64,000 bases of DNA from Enoplolaimus lenunculus (Eukaryota > Nematoda > Enoplea > Enoplida > Thoracostomopsidae), in the NCBI GenBank assembly GCA_030248215.1, contig JASANG010003123.1, forward strand, positions 171,498 through 235,497. The letters are read 5' to 3'. The position numbers and the translations under genes were made by a program. Every line of letters begins with the position of its first letter. Position 1 is the stretch's first letter. The notes under the pieces were generated by a model. That model did not search any database and had not been told where the DNA came from. It saw only the letters and a list, made by a program, of their open reading frames with translations. This document shows positions 10,865 through 22,180 of the stretch, piece after piece.

Positions 10865-12418
10865 TACAAAAAATAGCTGAAAACCCGCCGCCCGAAGGAA
10901 AATCCTTCAACCGCTAATGATGCCGGTTTAATTTTTTATTCAATTTTAACCACAAGCCTGGTGTTTCGGTCATGCGGATACTTTAAAAAACATGAGTATT
11001 GTATATATACTTGTATTCATTGTGTACTTACCGTATATGAAATAGCAAACTTTGATTCAACTTAACGTTTAATTTTCAAACCAAACATGTATGCCTACCA
11101 ATAAACGACTATTTCGACAAAACAAAATACATGCTTACAGAATATTCATTGGCCCCGTTTTGAACTCGTCCCGGTCCCGGGACTAAGATCGTAGCCCCGG
11201 ACCCGGTGCCAATTCTGGCAGCACAGCAACTCTAGGTTACAATCATTTCACACAATGCCATGAGCTATTGCCCGCAAACGCTTCTATGATAAATTACTTA
11301 ACATAAAGCGGTAAAAAACTGCATCCTAGCCAAAAACCGTTCTACGAAATTAGTACGTACCCTCAGTATAATTCTGATGAGACAAAGAACCAAATTAAAA
11401 GAAAATCATCACTGACAACTTACTACTTAGTTTTACTATTGTTTACTTCGAACTTTAATTTTAAACTCTACACCTGCAAATAATAGCACCACCATGGCCA
11501 TCAAATGTCTAACTACGCACTAAAACAACAACGGATCCGAAATTGAAACAGCGCGTAAACAGTAGACAGAAATTTACACCACCGCTCTAAGTTAGTAAAC
11601 GCGAGCACAAACTCGCAGGTGCCACTAAAATATTGAGCAGGGATGTTGACGTCTCTGATCCCAGAGTACAAAGTCTTAAATATACTGCCGCAAGCTGAAA
11701 TCTTTCTAACTTATTTTACTCTATCCACCTACCTATATAAAAATATTTCGAAAACCATTTACGGGCGGAAGCTATCCCAGTGTCCCCTTGCACAAACCTG
11801 CAGGCGGCCAAGCACAAAGTTGTAAAACTATATATTGAAGATGTGAATAAAGTTTCAGAAACGTTTATACGACGTCTCTTACAACTCTATGCTATATATT
11901 ATAAAGATGCAATAACTGCAATACATACTGTACATAATATAGTTCTATCAGCATCAAATGCGAAACTGATCACAACTAAACGCTCATTTTACGACAAGAC
12001 GTCGCTAGTGCCCAAAGCTACAACAGAATTATGTACTTTTCACCAAATTTACTGCTCTCACCCACAGTGTTACTGATTACGTGTGCGCCAAGTCAAAGTT
12101 GACTTTCTTTGAAGAATTTTCTATTTTTAACAAAGTTGAAAGTGTACGATGCTCGCAAAATCTAAGAATTACAGCAGAACATGATTAATATAGCTATTTT
12201 GCACTTCAAACTATACCATTTTGACTTTCCTGCCCCGTTTCGGATATGGTTCAATTCCTGTTGCACCATGGATGTTGTCATTGAACTGGACAGGATATCC
12301 GAACGCTTCTTAGGTACCTACTTGCACTCGCGCCATTTTTAGTTCTACGCAATTACAGTCAGGAATGGGAGTCTTGGTTTTAAGTCTCCAAAATTCCTGT
12401 GACTCGAACAGTCTTAAT
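10865..12418. other. AT-rich intergenic stretch
   Basis: Apart from the CGGTCC fragment at 11150-11225 nothing is recognised. The open frames here (for example 11780-12076) have no motif and no supported splice context. Confidence 0.35.
11150..11225. repeat. Fragment of a CGGTCC-repeat element
   Basis: A short GC-rich island containing GTCCCGGTCCCGGGAC and GCCCCGGACCCGGTGCC in AT-rich surroundings. A similar fragment lies at about 26535-26580 in an acyl-CoA dehydrogenase intron. By pattern it resembles the subterminal part of another CGG-hexamer element; no ends were identified. Confidence 0.4.
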
Positions 12419-12790
12419 TAGGATGTGCCGATTAATCGACATCGGCAATAATCGGCACTTTTCGTGAGTATCGGCATCGGCATCAGCACTGCAAAAAAAT
12501 TGCCGATAGGTACTTTTTGCACATAAAAGTCAGTTGGAATGGTCTCAAGTTCATTTCTGACCGCATATCAGCGTGTCTAGTCAGGAAAACTGTTATCTCT
12601 CTGGCGTTTTGTTTGAAACAAATAATTGAAATGAACCGTTCTTATAAAATTATAACCGTTTATGATGATTAGGGTATAAGTTTTCATATACGTAATGATT
12701 GTAGTACGTACCTATCTTATCTGTTTATTAAGCATGGTGTACTCAAGTTGGAGTCGGCATCGTAATCGGCAAAAATTTTGGTATCGGAAC
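12419..12790 (+). mobile_element. hAT-like MITE, GCCGAT subfamily (C3), degenerate
   Basis: The left end is TAGGATGTGCCGATTAATCG. Then come CGGCATCGGCATC repeats and a body homologous to the inverse of C1. The right side has GTCGGCATCGTAATCGGC before decaying. No clear duplication was found. Confidence 0.65.
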
Positions 12791-13189
12791 ACTGCTCGTC
12801 TTTACAAGATTGCCTTCTGAATTATACTCAAGCAATGATTAGAATTTTTGGTTTCTGACCTTCTGATTGGCAAATTCCTTGCATAGAAATTTATACCAGT
12901 ACACATTTGCGCTTTTACGTGTATACATAGCATATATAACCGGCGTGACCCACGTTCGCCTATCGATGTTAGGGTCAGGGGGGGGTCGTCCTTGCACACA
13001 AGGTACAAAAAGTAATCTTATAAAATTTTTGAAGCCATCTTTAATCGACCAACCACGGATAACATTAACAGGGCTGACGTTTTAACACCAGCCTTGTTTG
13101 TGCATAAAAACTACCTGAAGGCATTCGCGGTTTGTAACAAATTAAGACTTTTCTAGAAATTATTGGTGGTGATTCATAAATTTTCCAAC

Positions 13190-13990
13190 ATTCTCAAAAC
13201 TGTCTCAATTCTCAGTCTGAAGCATATTGTCTCAATCTGAGGTTTAGTACCATTTTTACTGAGACTCTAATCCCTGATTTACAGTGCAGTTTTGATCATT
13301 CAAAAAATAAAATACGATCCATCTGGCATCTCCTTTTTTTAATATTTCACCATCTCTTGTTGTTCTAAAGCGAGGATATACGGTCTCGGTTAAAACTCGA
13401 AACCTGACACAAAGAGACCCGGCGTACCGAGACAGAAACTGTCGGTCCGTGTCGTGTATTGGTGAGTTTTTAGCCGTTACCGCAACAAACCAAAATGAAA
13501 TTTGTCCAACTAAAAATTTAAACGGTTTTCGGATGCTACCGTTCAAAAATTGTTGAATCTGCTCAGAATTGCATTCAGAATTGCTTGTGAAATAGTAAAA
13601 TCAAAATCAAAAACCCGTCGCAAATTTTTTTCATTTTATTTCTCTGTAAATTATTAATGCCTCGTGATCAAAACTTCATAATATAAAAAACACAAACGGC
13701 AACATTACGTTCAAATTAACTTTAAAAAACGTAAGAACAACAATTTACGTTTGGGGTTACAACAGAATCAAAACGTTTCTTCAGGTTTTCATCATCAACT
13801 GTTGGTTAAATTAAACAAATTTCCAGTTGACACCTGTTTACTTAGAAGGCTGAAAAGAAAAAGGTAAAAAGAGGCAAATTTGTTTTTGGTCCTTCCTTGA
13901 TGTCGGATTGCAAATCACTGAGGCTCAAACAAGCGAAACCAATACCTGCCAAATCTTAAGACTTGCCGAAACCAAAATAGTCAAGCTAAT
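13190..13990. repeat. Degenerate CGGTCT-family element pieces
   Basis: Blocks such as ACGGTCTCGGTTAAAACTCG, GTACCGAGACAG and TAATCCCTG recur across this stretch. The segment 13890-13990 matches 16680-16790 in order (TGCCAAATCTTAAGACTTGCC and its counterpart). It is probably two or more decayed insertions. Element borders cannot be set. Confidence 0.45.
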
Positions 13991-16659
13991 CCCTGACCCT
14001 AATTCCTAAGTTAAGCATTTAATAAAATTAAGCGTTATCATAACTCACTGATCATATTTAGACAATAATCAACTTAACATTCACATCAAACATATATATA
14101 ATATATATAAATATATATATATGCATTTCAGAATGCAGCAAAAAATAAGAATAAAGTATATAACATCACTGCAAAACAGTAGGAGAAGCAATCTTACACA
14201 CGTTTGTCAGTCTACCGAAAGACGAGAGTTTTTTTCCATTCTGACATCAAAACTTAAATGCTGATACAGACTGTGAAACTAAGAAAATAGTACACAAACT
14301 AAGACCAATATCTGTATGTAAAGAATATATATACAAGCCAGTAGCCAGGGGTGGCGGAAAAAGTTCAAATTCTTCCCCCTTTCGCGACTTTTGTTCAAAG
14401 CTTTTATATAGGAACTAATTTCTGTTTTGTAGCGTACAAAAATCCCCTTCGAAATCTTTATATAACGCAACCCCATTCCTCTTTCTATAAGCTCGCCTGC
14501 GCCCATGCATACATACACGAAACAGCAAAAGTTCTTTGCGCACATAATATATGTGTTTGTATGTAGCCAATCCAGCAATACATATAAAATAAACAAACAA
14601 AACAATGTTACAAAATGAAAACTTCACTTAAGATAAAATAAATCTGACGACATCCATATAAAGAAATCAATAGAACAAATAAATAAAATAAATACAAAAG
14701 ACAAAATGAATGAACAAAACAAACACAAACGACGACCACTTGAATGAAAACTTTTAATGCAGCCATCCAACCGTTGACATTAAAGAAGATGAAGCAAAAG
14801 CAATTCCCAATCCAAACAAAACTATCACTGCACTGTACACCTCACGGATGCTTGCTTACTAATAAACGAGGCGCAGAAATTAGGTTTTGAAGGCCAACCA
14901 ATGACGTTTTGCACGGGTTTTACTGCAATTTTTCAGTTGGTAACACAAAAAACAAAATTTTTACACAACATATATTTCCAAAATCATGGCCACGTTCCTG
15001 CTAACAATTTGTACGCGCTTTACTTAGTATACGTACTTATTACTTATATAGTAAATATATATAGTAAATATATATATATGTATTGCGGCGGGAAAAACCC
15101 AAATTCCCGAAAAACTGTTATCATCACAGTAATAATAGCTATAGTAATGATCTCCGATTTCAAAATTGCAAAAAGTCTCGGCGAGAAAAACCCAAATCGG
15201 AAAAAACCACTTACGATAAAAAAGCACATGTTTTGCTGAATTTTTAAAGTTTAGTGTAACAGCTCGATAACAAAAAGACTAACATATATCCAGATGATCA
15301 AATTTCGCTTCTCGCAGATTACCAGGGTTATTTGCCTACTTACAACTATGCACATTCCCATTTGCTCATCATTCAAGCGCATTTAATTTAAATTTAAATT
15401 ATATAAACTGACACGATGATTCTTGTAATCTTGGAGCACAACAACATTAAGCACAAAACAATTTTTTGCATAGTTGTATTATATATACTCTTGAGATGTA
15501 TTTCACATCAATCTTACGATTTTCATTTGTTATTTTCTTTCTCATTACCGCCTCAATTGAACCGTAAAAACAAATTTCGACTAAAATACTTAAACCTCTT
15601 GCTTCTGAAATAAAGCAGCTATGCCTGCCAGCATACCAAAAAGCAAAATTCTCTCTTCCGTAATCTATGTTCCCCGGAAGCATACCCACACGTAGTGTTT
15701 ACAAATCTGTTGCCATTATAATAAATTGCTTAGTCAGCACTAGCTAGTTAGGCGAACTTTTAGGCGAAACTTCATATAATGGTGATGTATCTCAAAATGA
15801 GGTTTCTAGTAAAGCCTTGGAAACGAATCACTTACAACAAGGGCACAACAGAATAGGTTGCAAGAAGTGTTATATTTACGATTTGTTATTCAGCCGCAAA
15901 AATAAGATCGTTAAGCTGATTCTCTTGCAGCGTTATTTTGAGTTGGGTACGTAACTAAAATAGTGATTTCCAAATACACTGCCAACATTTCGTGACATAA
16001 AGATAAAGCATAAAACTTACATTTTCTTGTACGACCGAGTTCAAATGGAATCGGCTGCTTTGCTTTCGTCTTGGTAAAAATTTACGTGGAGGTGGTAACG
16101 GCTGCATTGCGCAGTAGATTAATATAATTTCTACGGCAGGGTTTATAATAAATACTTAATTATAAAAATAGTTTCGTAAACTTACAATACAATGGTATAA
16201 GTTAACTAATATATACACCCGAATATTCGTACTCATACGTATATGTCTAAAACTCAAAACTGCAAAAATTCATTTTCCGATGAACCAGAATCACACTGTG
16301 CTCGGTACAATCTCCAATTCCGAGCTATAGTGTTGATTTTGCTCCGGGCAAACCGAATAGACTGGAAAATTTTTTAATATATCGTGACGTTATTAATGCG
16401 GATGACCCATATATAATTTTTTAAACGATGCCTTAAATGTTTTAAACGTGAAAATGCAACAGTTTGTGCTTTGTCACAATGAAACCAAAGTGTTTTGTGT
16501 TTCCTTTCAAAATTAGAATTTTGGGTAACCGGAGGGGTCATTCTGTTTCTCAAACCGCAGTACAACCAGGTAGCGGTGCTCCACAATCGACCGCTGTCTG
16601 TGTTTGTAGGCGAAGTGCGCAAGTACTTCCGTGCCAAGCTGCGATCTAAGGAAAATCTT
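13991..16659. other. AT-rich intergenic stretch with AT microsatellites
   Basis: Contains ATATAT runs at 14093-14122 and 15040-15080 and a direct repeat of GAAAAACCCAAAT (15093, 15184). No supported gene. CAGGGGTGGCGG at 14346 resembles a hAT end, but no partner end was found. Confidence 0.35.
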
Positions 16660-16790
16660 TGTGATTGCTTATCGCTTTTTCACCTCTTTGGTCTCGGTTT
16701 GCAAACCACCAAAACTGAAAAAAAAGAGACCGAGACCAGCCAAATCCTGAGACTTGCCTAGACCGACATCGAGACCGCCCATCCCTGCCG
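16660..16790 (-). mobile_element. CGGTCT-family hAT-like element, end fragment
   Basis: Read on the minus strand it begins CAGGGATGGGCGGTCTCG, a CAGGG-type end, followed by GTCTCAGGATTTGGCTGG and GGTCTCGGTCTC repeats. It lies directly beside another piece of the same family (16796-16912). Confidence 0.5.
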
Positions 16791-16795
16791 GCCAA

Positions 16796-16912
16796 GAAGT
16801 CTCGGTCTCGGTCTCGGTCAATTCTTGGTCATCACAAAAAAATTAAAATTTTCAAAATAAATTTCTTATGCTTTTTTCGAACTTTTTGTGTTTTTGATAG
16901 TTTTTTTTGTTT
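16796..16912 (+). mobile_element. CGGTCT-family element piece, cut by the C4 MITE
   Basis: GTCTCGGTCTCGGTCTCGG is followed by an AT-rich body. That body matches, on the opposite strand, the element at 30660-31060 in the acyl-CoA dehydrogenase gene. The match stops where the TAGGGAT end of the next MITE begins, so the latter appears to have inserted here. Confidence 0.5.
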
Positions 16913-16913
16913 T

Positions 16914-17335
16914 TAGGGATATGCCGATACCGAAAACTTTGCCGATGCTGATACCGATGCCGATTGTTATTTTGAATTTTGCCGATGCCGAACGAACCGA
17001 TGCCGATTCCAGCTTTAGTACAGCATGCTTAATAAACAGATAGGATACTACATTACATCATTATATGAAGACTTAAACCCTGACCATCATAAACGATTAG
17101 AATTTTATAAGAACAGTTCATTTCAATAAATTTTATCAACCACAAACGCAAAAGAGATAACAGTTTTCCTGACCGGGCGCCAGATATGCGCCCAGAAATG
17201 AAACTGATAACATTCCAACTGACTGTTATATGTGCAAAAAGTATCAGCAAAGAATCGGAAATTTTTTGCAGTGCTGATGCCGATACTAACGAAAACTGCA
17301 GATTATTACCGATGTCGATGCCGAAAGCTGCACTG
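16914..17335 (+). mobile_element. hAT-like MITE, GCCGAT subfamily (C4), uninterrupted copy
   Basis: It starts TAGGGATATGCCGATACCG. It has GCCGATGC repeats near both sides and the same body as C1 (AATAAACAGATAGGATAC). At the point where C1 carries the A1 insertion, C4 reads straight through, giving the empty-site sequence. The right end is degenerate. Confidence 0.75.
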
Positions 17336-17459
17336 CTACCTCTACCTACTTACTTGTGTGTCAGATTGTGTGATGTTTACCAGTGTACTACGCTGTAAGT
17401 AAATATACAAATACAGCGCAGTTATTAGTGTGTGTTACGTACGTACATACATATTAATT

Positions 17460-17695
17460 TAAGTGCGTTGTAAGCATGTGAGAGATGTCCAGCGCACATT
17501 GTGTAGTATGTGTCAGAACTGCACAGTCGTAACGACAACTTTCTCCGAAGTACTGCGAATATACTTGGTTTTCCTCCTTAATTTCTTCGAAATATATGGC
17601 CACGTCGGGAATCGAATCTCGGACTTCTCGCTCGCGAGTCAAGCGCGCAACCCATTGCACCACGAGGCCGATATCACATCATTCTTAAGTACTAT
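17460..17695 (-). mobile_element. tRNA-derived SINE, family T2 (copy 1)
   Basis: On the minus strand it reads GGCCTCGTGGTGCAATGGG (A-box-like), then GCGCGCTTGACTCGCGAG, then GATTCGATTCCC (B-box-like), then a body unrelated to tRNA. A second copy lies at 46000-46190. Both copies sit beside a T3 SINE. Confidence 0.65.
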
Positions 17696-17699
17696 CACC

Positions 17700-17960
17700 A
17701 TGCACCTACAGATGTTACACCACATATACCAACAGTATGCTTTCTGGCAGCATACTTACGGTCGAAACATATAGTCGACAATAAAAGTAGTTGGAGAGCC
17801 GCGCTACTTGGCGCAGTGGTAACAGCGTCTGCCTGACACGCAGGTCGCTAGTTCGGAACCACCCGTAACCCGCTTTTTCACCTTATTAGTAAAAAGGTCT
17901 CGAAGTCCCGGTTCCACCTCAGACTGGCACGTGTGTGCTTGCTGTACATTAGGACACTCC
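17700..17960 (+). mobile_element. tRNA-derived SINE, family S1 (copy 1)
   Basis: The sequence CTTGGCGCAGTGGTAACAG and then GGTCGCTAGTTCGGAACC forms a tRNA-like A-box/B-box pair. It is preceded by a family-specific leader with GGCAGCATACTTAC and ATAGTCGAC, and followed by a GTCCCGGTTCCACC tail. Five copies are recognised in the window. Confidence 0.7.
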
Positions 17961-18114
17961 TCCGGACAGTCCATGGCATGAGCTTAAAAAATTTTATAAA
18001 TACCTATCTAAAAATACACATGACACCAATAGATTCTGAGCTCGATCCATCGCTAAACTTGAGGAATTTGTTTGCACTAGAATAATTTGCGATAAGTTAG
18101 AGAGGCTAGGCAGC

Positions 18115-18300
18115 GACAGTTTTTAGTTTTACGTGCTTTCAACTAAAAATGAGGGACGTTCTTGCAAGGTTTCGATCGCATGACCCATAGGCAACAGATT
18201 CTCATTTAAGCGCGCTACCAATGAATCACACCGCCTCACAATTAGCAGCTGAATTTTAGGTTCTTATGCTTAAGAACCTCAACATTACACACTCATGCAT
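18115..18300 (-). mobile_element. tRNA-derived SINE, family T3 (copy 1)
   Basis: On the minus strand GAGGCGGTGTGATTCATTGG and TAGCGCGCTTAAATGAGAAT resemble the 5' half of a tRNA. The weaker ATGCGATCGAAACC is in the B-box position, followed by AACGTCCCTCATTTTTAG. A clearer copy lies at 45830-46000. Confidence 0.55.
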
Positions 18301-18745
18301 CTTGGCTCTTCCGTGTTTAACTGCTGCAGCATACGAAGGCACTACATGTAGACTGCATACGCAGGCACTCCATATGCATCAGCGTTATAACCGATGAGCA
18401 GGTTGTAGGTGGCACAGCCATGTAAATTATATAAAATTGCCTAAAAATGGTGGATTTGGTATTTCCCCTAATTACCCTTATTCTGGGCACCCCTGGGCCT
18501 CCTAAGTCTCTCTTCCCTAGTTCGGCTATATTTAGAATTTAGTTGAACTTCTTCGGGTACAGTTGTGTTACTTAGGGTGTCGCGCAGGGTGCGGTAGGTA
18601 ACATCGCTGCGGACACGTTCCGGGGAATTAACGTAACCGGAGTTGTTGTTATTGGAGTTGAACTGGAGTTATTCAGAGTTTAAGGTTTAAGGAGATAGGA
18701 GTTACTGGAGTATTGGAGTATTACTGGAGTTTATATTGTATTAGT

Positions 18746-19005
18746 ATTGGATGTAAGCATGTGAGACATGCTTGTCCGTTATGTGCACATGCAATATAGT
18801 GCAGTGCACTGTATGTATGCTTACTGGCAGCATACTATCGATACATAGTCGACGAAGAATGCAGTTGGAGAGGCGGCTACGTGGCGCAGTGGTAGAGTGC
18901 TTGCTTAAGGATCCATAGGCTGAGAGTTCGATCCCCGCTCCAGCCGCTTTTCCAGCTGCTTAGTCGAAAGGTAGTCCCGGTTCCTACCTTGACTGACAAT
19001 GGAGT
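18746..19005 (+). mobile_element. tRNA-derived SINE, family S1 (copy 2, best preserved)
   Basis: The leader GTAAGCATGTGAGACATGCT contains a palindrome and runs about 120 bases through GGCAGCATACTATCG and ATAGTCGACG. The tRNA part follows: GGCTACGTGGCGCAGTGG (A-box, about 18875-18892) and GAGAGTTCGATCCCC (B-box, about 18922-18936). Next come CCAGCCGCTT and the tail GTCCCGGTTCCTACCTTGAC. The leader is shared with the minus-strand copies, so it belongs to the element. Pol III transcription from the internal boxes is the family norm. This is not a functional tRNA gene: the acceptor and anticodon arms do not pair well. Confidence 0.75.
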
Positions 19006-19719
19006 TTGGTGTTTATAAGGACTCGTTGAAACTATTTTATATTAGCGTAAGTTTAGCCACTGCGTTAATATTTACCAGCATAACACTTGTCATTGTTGTT
19101 TAGTAAACTGTTACAACTGGCCGCGTCTTATCAGAGCGTTGAGGATTCCCACAAGCCGCACTGTATTAAGGACACACACACCGAATACCTTGCAAATTCG
19201 ACATGCACCATCAGCAGGTTTACTTTGCCTCCATTCATGCGCATGTCACATGATTTTGCAGTTCAGAAGTTTCGACAGAAGAAAATTGAAAATTGAGTTT
19301 GTTATACGCGAATGATTTAATATTGCACGACCGATAACCGAAAACAAAATACAAAATCAAGCAATCACTACAAATGATTTTAAAATGATAAAACCAAACC
19401 TTGAACAAAACAGGTGCAAAATCATACGCTTTGCACAGGCAATACAAATTTCGGTCGATTGCGACTTCAAGATATTTTTACCCAATTTTGTTGTAAAATT
19501 GATGAAAAGACAATAGATGAAGTGACTACTGACACTTTGGTAATATTTTTGTGTTCCGATGAAATTTAATTCAATTTGAAAACCTAGGTAAGTAATATTA
19601 GCGTGGCACACTCGTAACTAAAGCTTTTAGACGACTGGCAGGTATACTTTCAGATGTATACATATAGAAGATTGGCTTATTAAAAGTTTAGTTTTCTGTT
19701 TTGTAGTAACGTGAGATTA

Positions 19720-19885
19720 CGCTCCTTATAATTACTTAAGCCTCTTCCACTTTTCCCGTTTTCCAACCAAAACCTATGCTTCAGATTTACCCTAACAACC
19801 CAAGGTAAAAATCTAGGCATTAAAATTTTCCACTTTTCCACTTTTCTCGTTTTCCGACCCGCACCACACATTCCAATGTTCCAGC
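19720..19885. repeat. TTTTCCACTTTTC / CCCGTTTTCC degenerate repeat
   Basis: Several CCACTTTTCCCGTTTTCC-like blocks separated by unrelated sequence. They resemble in composition the 60-bp array at 20330-21000 and may be its outlier. No ends identified. Confidence 0.35.
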
Positions 19886-20329
19886 CAAACCCGCCTACGT
19901 GTTCCTTCCCAAACAGACTTACAGAAACGCTATACCTTTAACTCGCCTGTACGTATAACTTTTGATGCTTTCTATTTTCCTACCAAAACAGCGGAAAATT
20001 TGGCCGCCATACAGGAGTGGCTGCGCTGCACTCTTGGTTATAAGTTTTCTACCGCGGAAAACTGGAAACCCATGTGCTATACGTTGGACAGATTTAGGAT
20101 GAAAATGGCCCATGTTTTTCAGGGTGGTCCTTTTCCCGCCAGACAGCAATAGTGCCGGAGAGCGGCATACTACTACTCCTGTTAGTGCATACGAGAAGAT
20201 ATTAGACTTATGTTGTTCCGTGTTTGGAGCGAAAATAAGTCGCACAATTGTATAAATTGGCACGACCCCAACTACAAAAATCTTCGTTCACCTCCCCTAT
20301 CTAACAAATTTTGTACAATATGAAAAGAA

Positions 20330-21005
20330 TTTGATTTGTGTTCGTACCAATTTCCCAACGAAAATTTAACGCTGTCCCGTTTTCTATTTGTCCGAAACAA
20401 ACGTGTCCCGTTTTCCTGCGAAAGATTGCACCTGTTCCGTTTTCCTCTGCCGAAGCAAAGCCGTACCGTTTTCCCAGCGAAAAATTGCAGCTGTCCCATT
20501 TTCCCTATAGCCGAAACAAACCAGTCCCGTTTTCCCAGTGTAAAATTACAGTTGTCCCGTTTTCAAATTTGTCCGAAACAAAACTGTACCATTATCCCGT
20601 TTTCTGCGCGAGAATTTGCAGCTGTCCCGTTTTTGCGTTTACCCGAAACAAAACTGCCCCGTTTTCCCGTTTTCCCAGCAATACATTGTAGCGGTCCCGT
20701 TTTCCCATTTGACCGAAGCAAACATGTCCCATTTTCTCTGCTAAAAAGTACAGCTGTCCCGTTTTCCCATTTGCCTGAAACAAACCTGTCTCGTTTACCC
20801 GTTTTCGCAAAGAAAATTTGCAGCTGTCCGTTTTCCCATTTGCCCAATGCAGGCCTGTCCCATTGTACCTTTTTCCAGCGAAAATTTGTAACTGTCACGT
20901 TTTCCCATTTGTCCAAAACAAACCTGTCCCGTTTTTCCGTTCTGCCAGGGAAGAATTGCAGCTGTCACGTTTTCCCGTTTGCCCGCAATGCTGTTGGAAG
21001 GAGTA
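20330..21005 (+). repeat. Minisatellite, about 60-68 bp units, about ten copies
   Basis: Units contain GCAGCTGTCCCGTTTTCCC, then a GCCGAAACAAACC-like block, then a second GTCCCGTTTTCCC and GCGAAAATT. Units differ by small indels and many substitutions, so the array is old. Long open frames on both strands across it follow from the period and composition and are not taken as genes. A tentative inverted pair flanks it: ATGGCCCATGTT at about 20107 and AACACTTGCCAT at about 21078. Confidence 0.75.
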
Positions 21006-21354
21006 TAATAATTTACCCCTTACACACATGTGTCCTGCTGTCCCGCAAAAAAACGGGACGCCCTTATCAAAGTAGGCAACACTTGCCATGAAAATTTTGA
21101 TTCCTAATAATACTATTTCAGAAACAAAAAAGAAACAGATCCCGATTTAGGCGGCAACGGAAACGGGTATCCGGTTTACGTCCCGGTAGAAAGAATTTCC
21201 GTCACATAATACTCAATGTATAAAATGTTAATACCTATGGCCAATGTTACTTTAAAGATCGTCCCATTTTCCCGGGACAGAAATGTACCAGGAGTACCCG
21301 TCCCATTTTCCCGGGACAGCAGTGTACCAGGAGTACATTCCAAAAATATAATTG

Positions 21355-22100
21355 GGACAGCGGGGCAGTTGGGACAGATGAGACAGTGGGACAGATGGGA
21401 CAGTTGGGACAGCTGGGACAGATGGGACAGTTGGGACAGTTGGGACAGATGGAACAGTTGGGACAGTTGGGACGACATATGGGGCAGATGGGACAGCGGG
21501 ACAGATTGGACAGATGGACAGTTGGGACACTTGGGACAGATGGGATAGTTGGGACAGATGGGACAGATGGGACAGATGGGACAGTTGGGACAGATGGGAC
21601 AGATGTGACAGATGGGACAGTTGGGACAGTTGGGACAGATGGGACACTTGGGACAGATGGGACAATTGGGACAGATGGAACAGTTGGGACAGTTGGGACA
21701 GATGGAACAGTTGGGACAGTTGGGACGACATATGGGGCAGATGGGACAGCGGGACAGATTGGACAGATGGACAGTTGGGACACTTGGGACAGATGGGATA
21801 GTTGGGACAGATGGGACAGATGGGACAGATGGGACAGTTGGGACAGATGGGACAGATGTGACAGATGGGACAGTTGGGACAGTTGGGACAGATGGGACAC
21901 TTGGGACAGATGGGACAATGGGACAGATGGGACAGTTGGGACAGATGCGACAGCGGGACAGATGGGACAGATGGGACACTTAGAACAGATGGGACAGATG
22001 GGACATAGTTGGGACAGATGGGACAGCTGGGACAAATGGGACAGATGGGACAGTTGGGACAGATGGGACAGTTGGGACACTTGGGACAGATGGAACAGAT
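21355..22100 (+). repeat. 9-bp minisatellite (GGGACAGAT/GGGACAGTT), about 80 units
   Basis: Nine-base units GGGACAGAT and GGGACAGTT alternate irregularly, with GGGACACTT and GGACGACATATGGGGCAGAT variants. The distinctive GACGACATAT block occurs at 21471 and again at 21724, so about 253 bp of the array has been duplicated as a block. The array is open in several frames because nine is a multiple of three; these frames are not taken as genes. Confidence 0.9.
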
Positions 22101-22104
22101 ATAT

Positions 22105-22180
22105 GTTTGTGTATTTATCTATTTATGTATATATATGTGTATATATCTATATATGTGTATATATGTGTATATACCTAGGT
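22105..22180. repeat. TATATGTGTATATA microsatellite
   Basis: An AT/GT-rich simple repeat between the 9-bp array and the right inverted arm of the I1 element. Confidence 0.7.

Noticed and set aside
18872-18950. A functional tRNA gene
   Set aside because: A-box and B-box are present, but the cloverleaf arms pair poorly and the sequence is embedded in a multi-copy SINE with leader and tail.
20336-21091. 251-codon open frame across the 60-68 bp array
   Set aside because: The composition is that of the repeat unit, overlapping open frames exist on both strands, and it sits within a tandem array.
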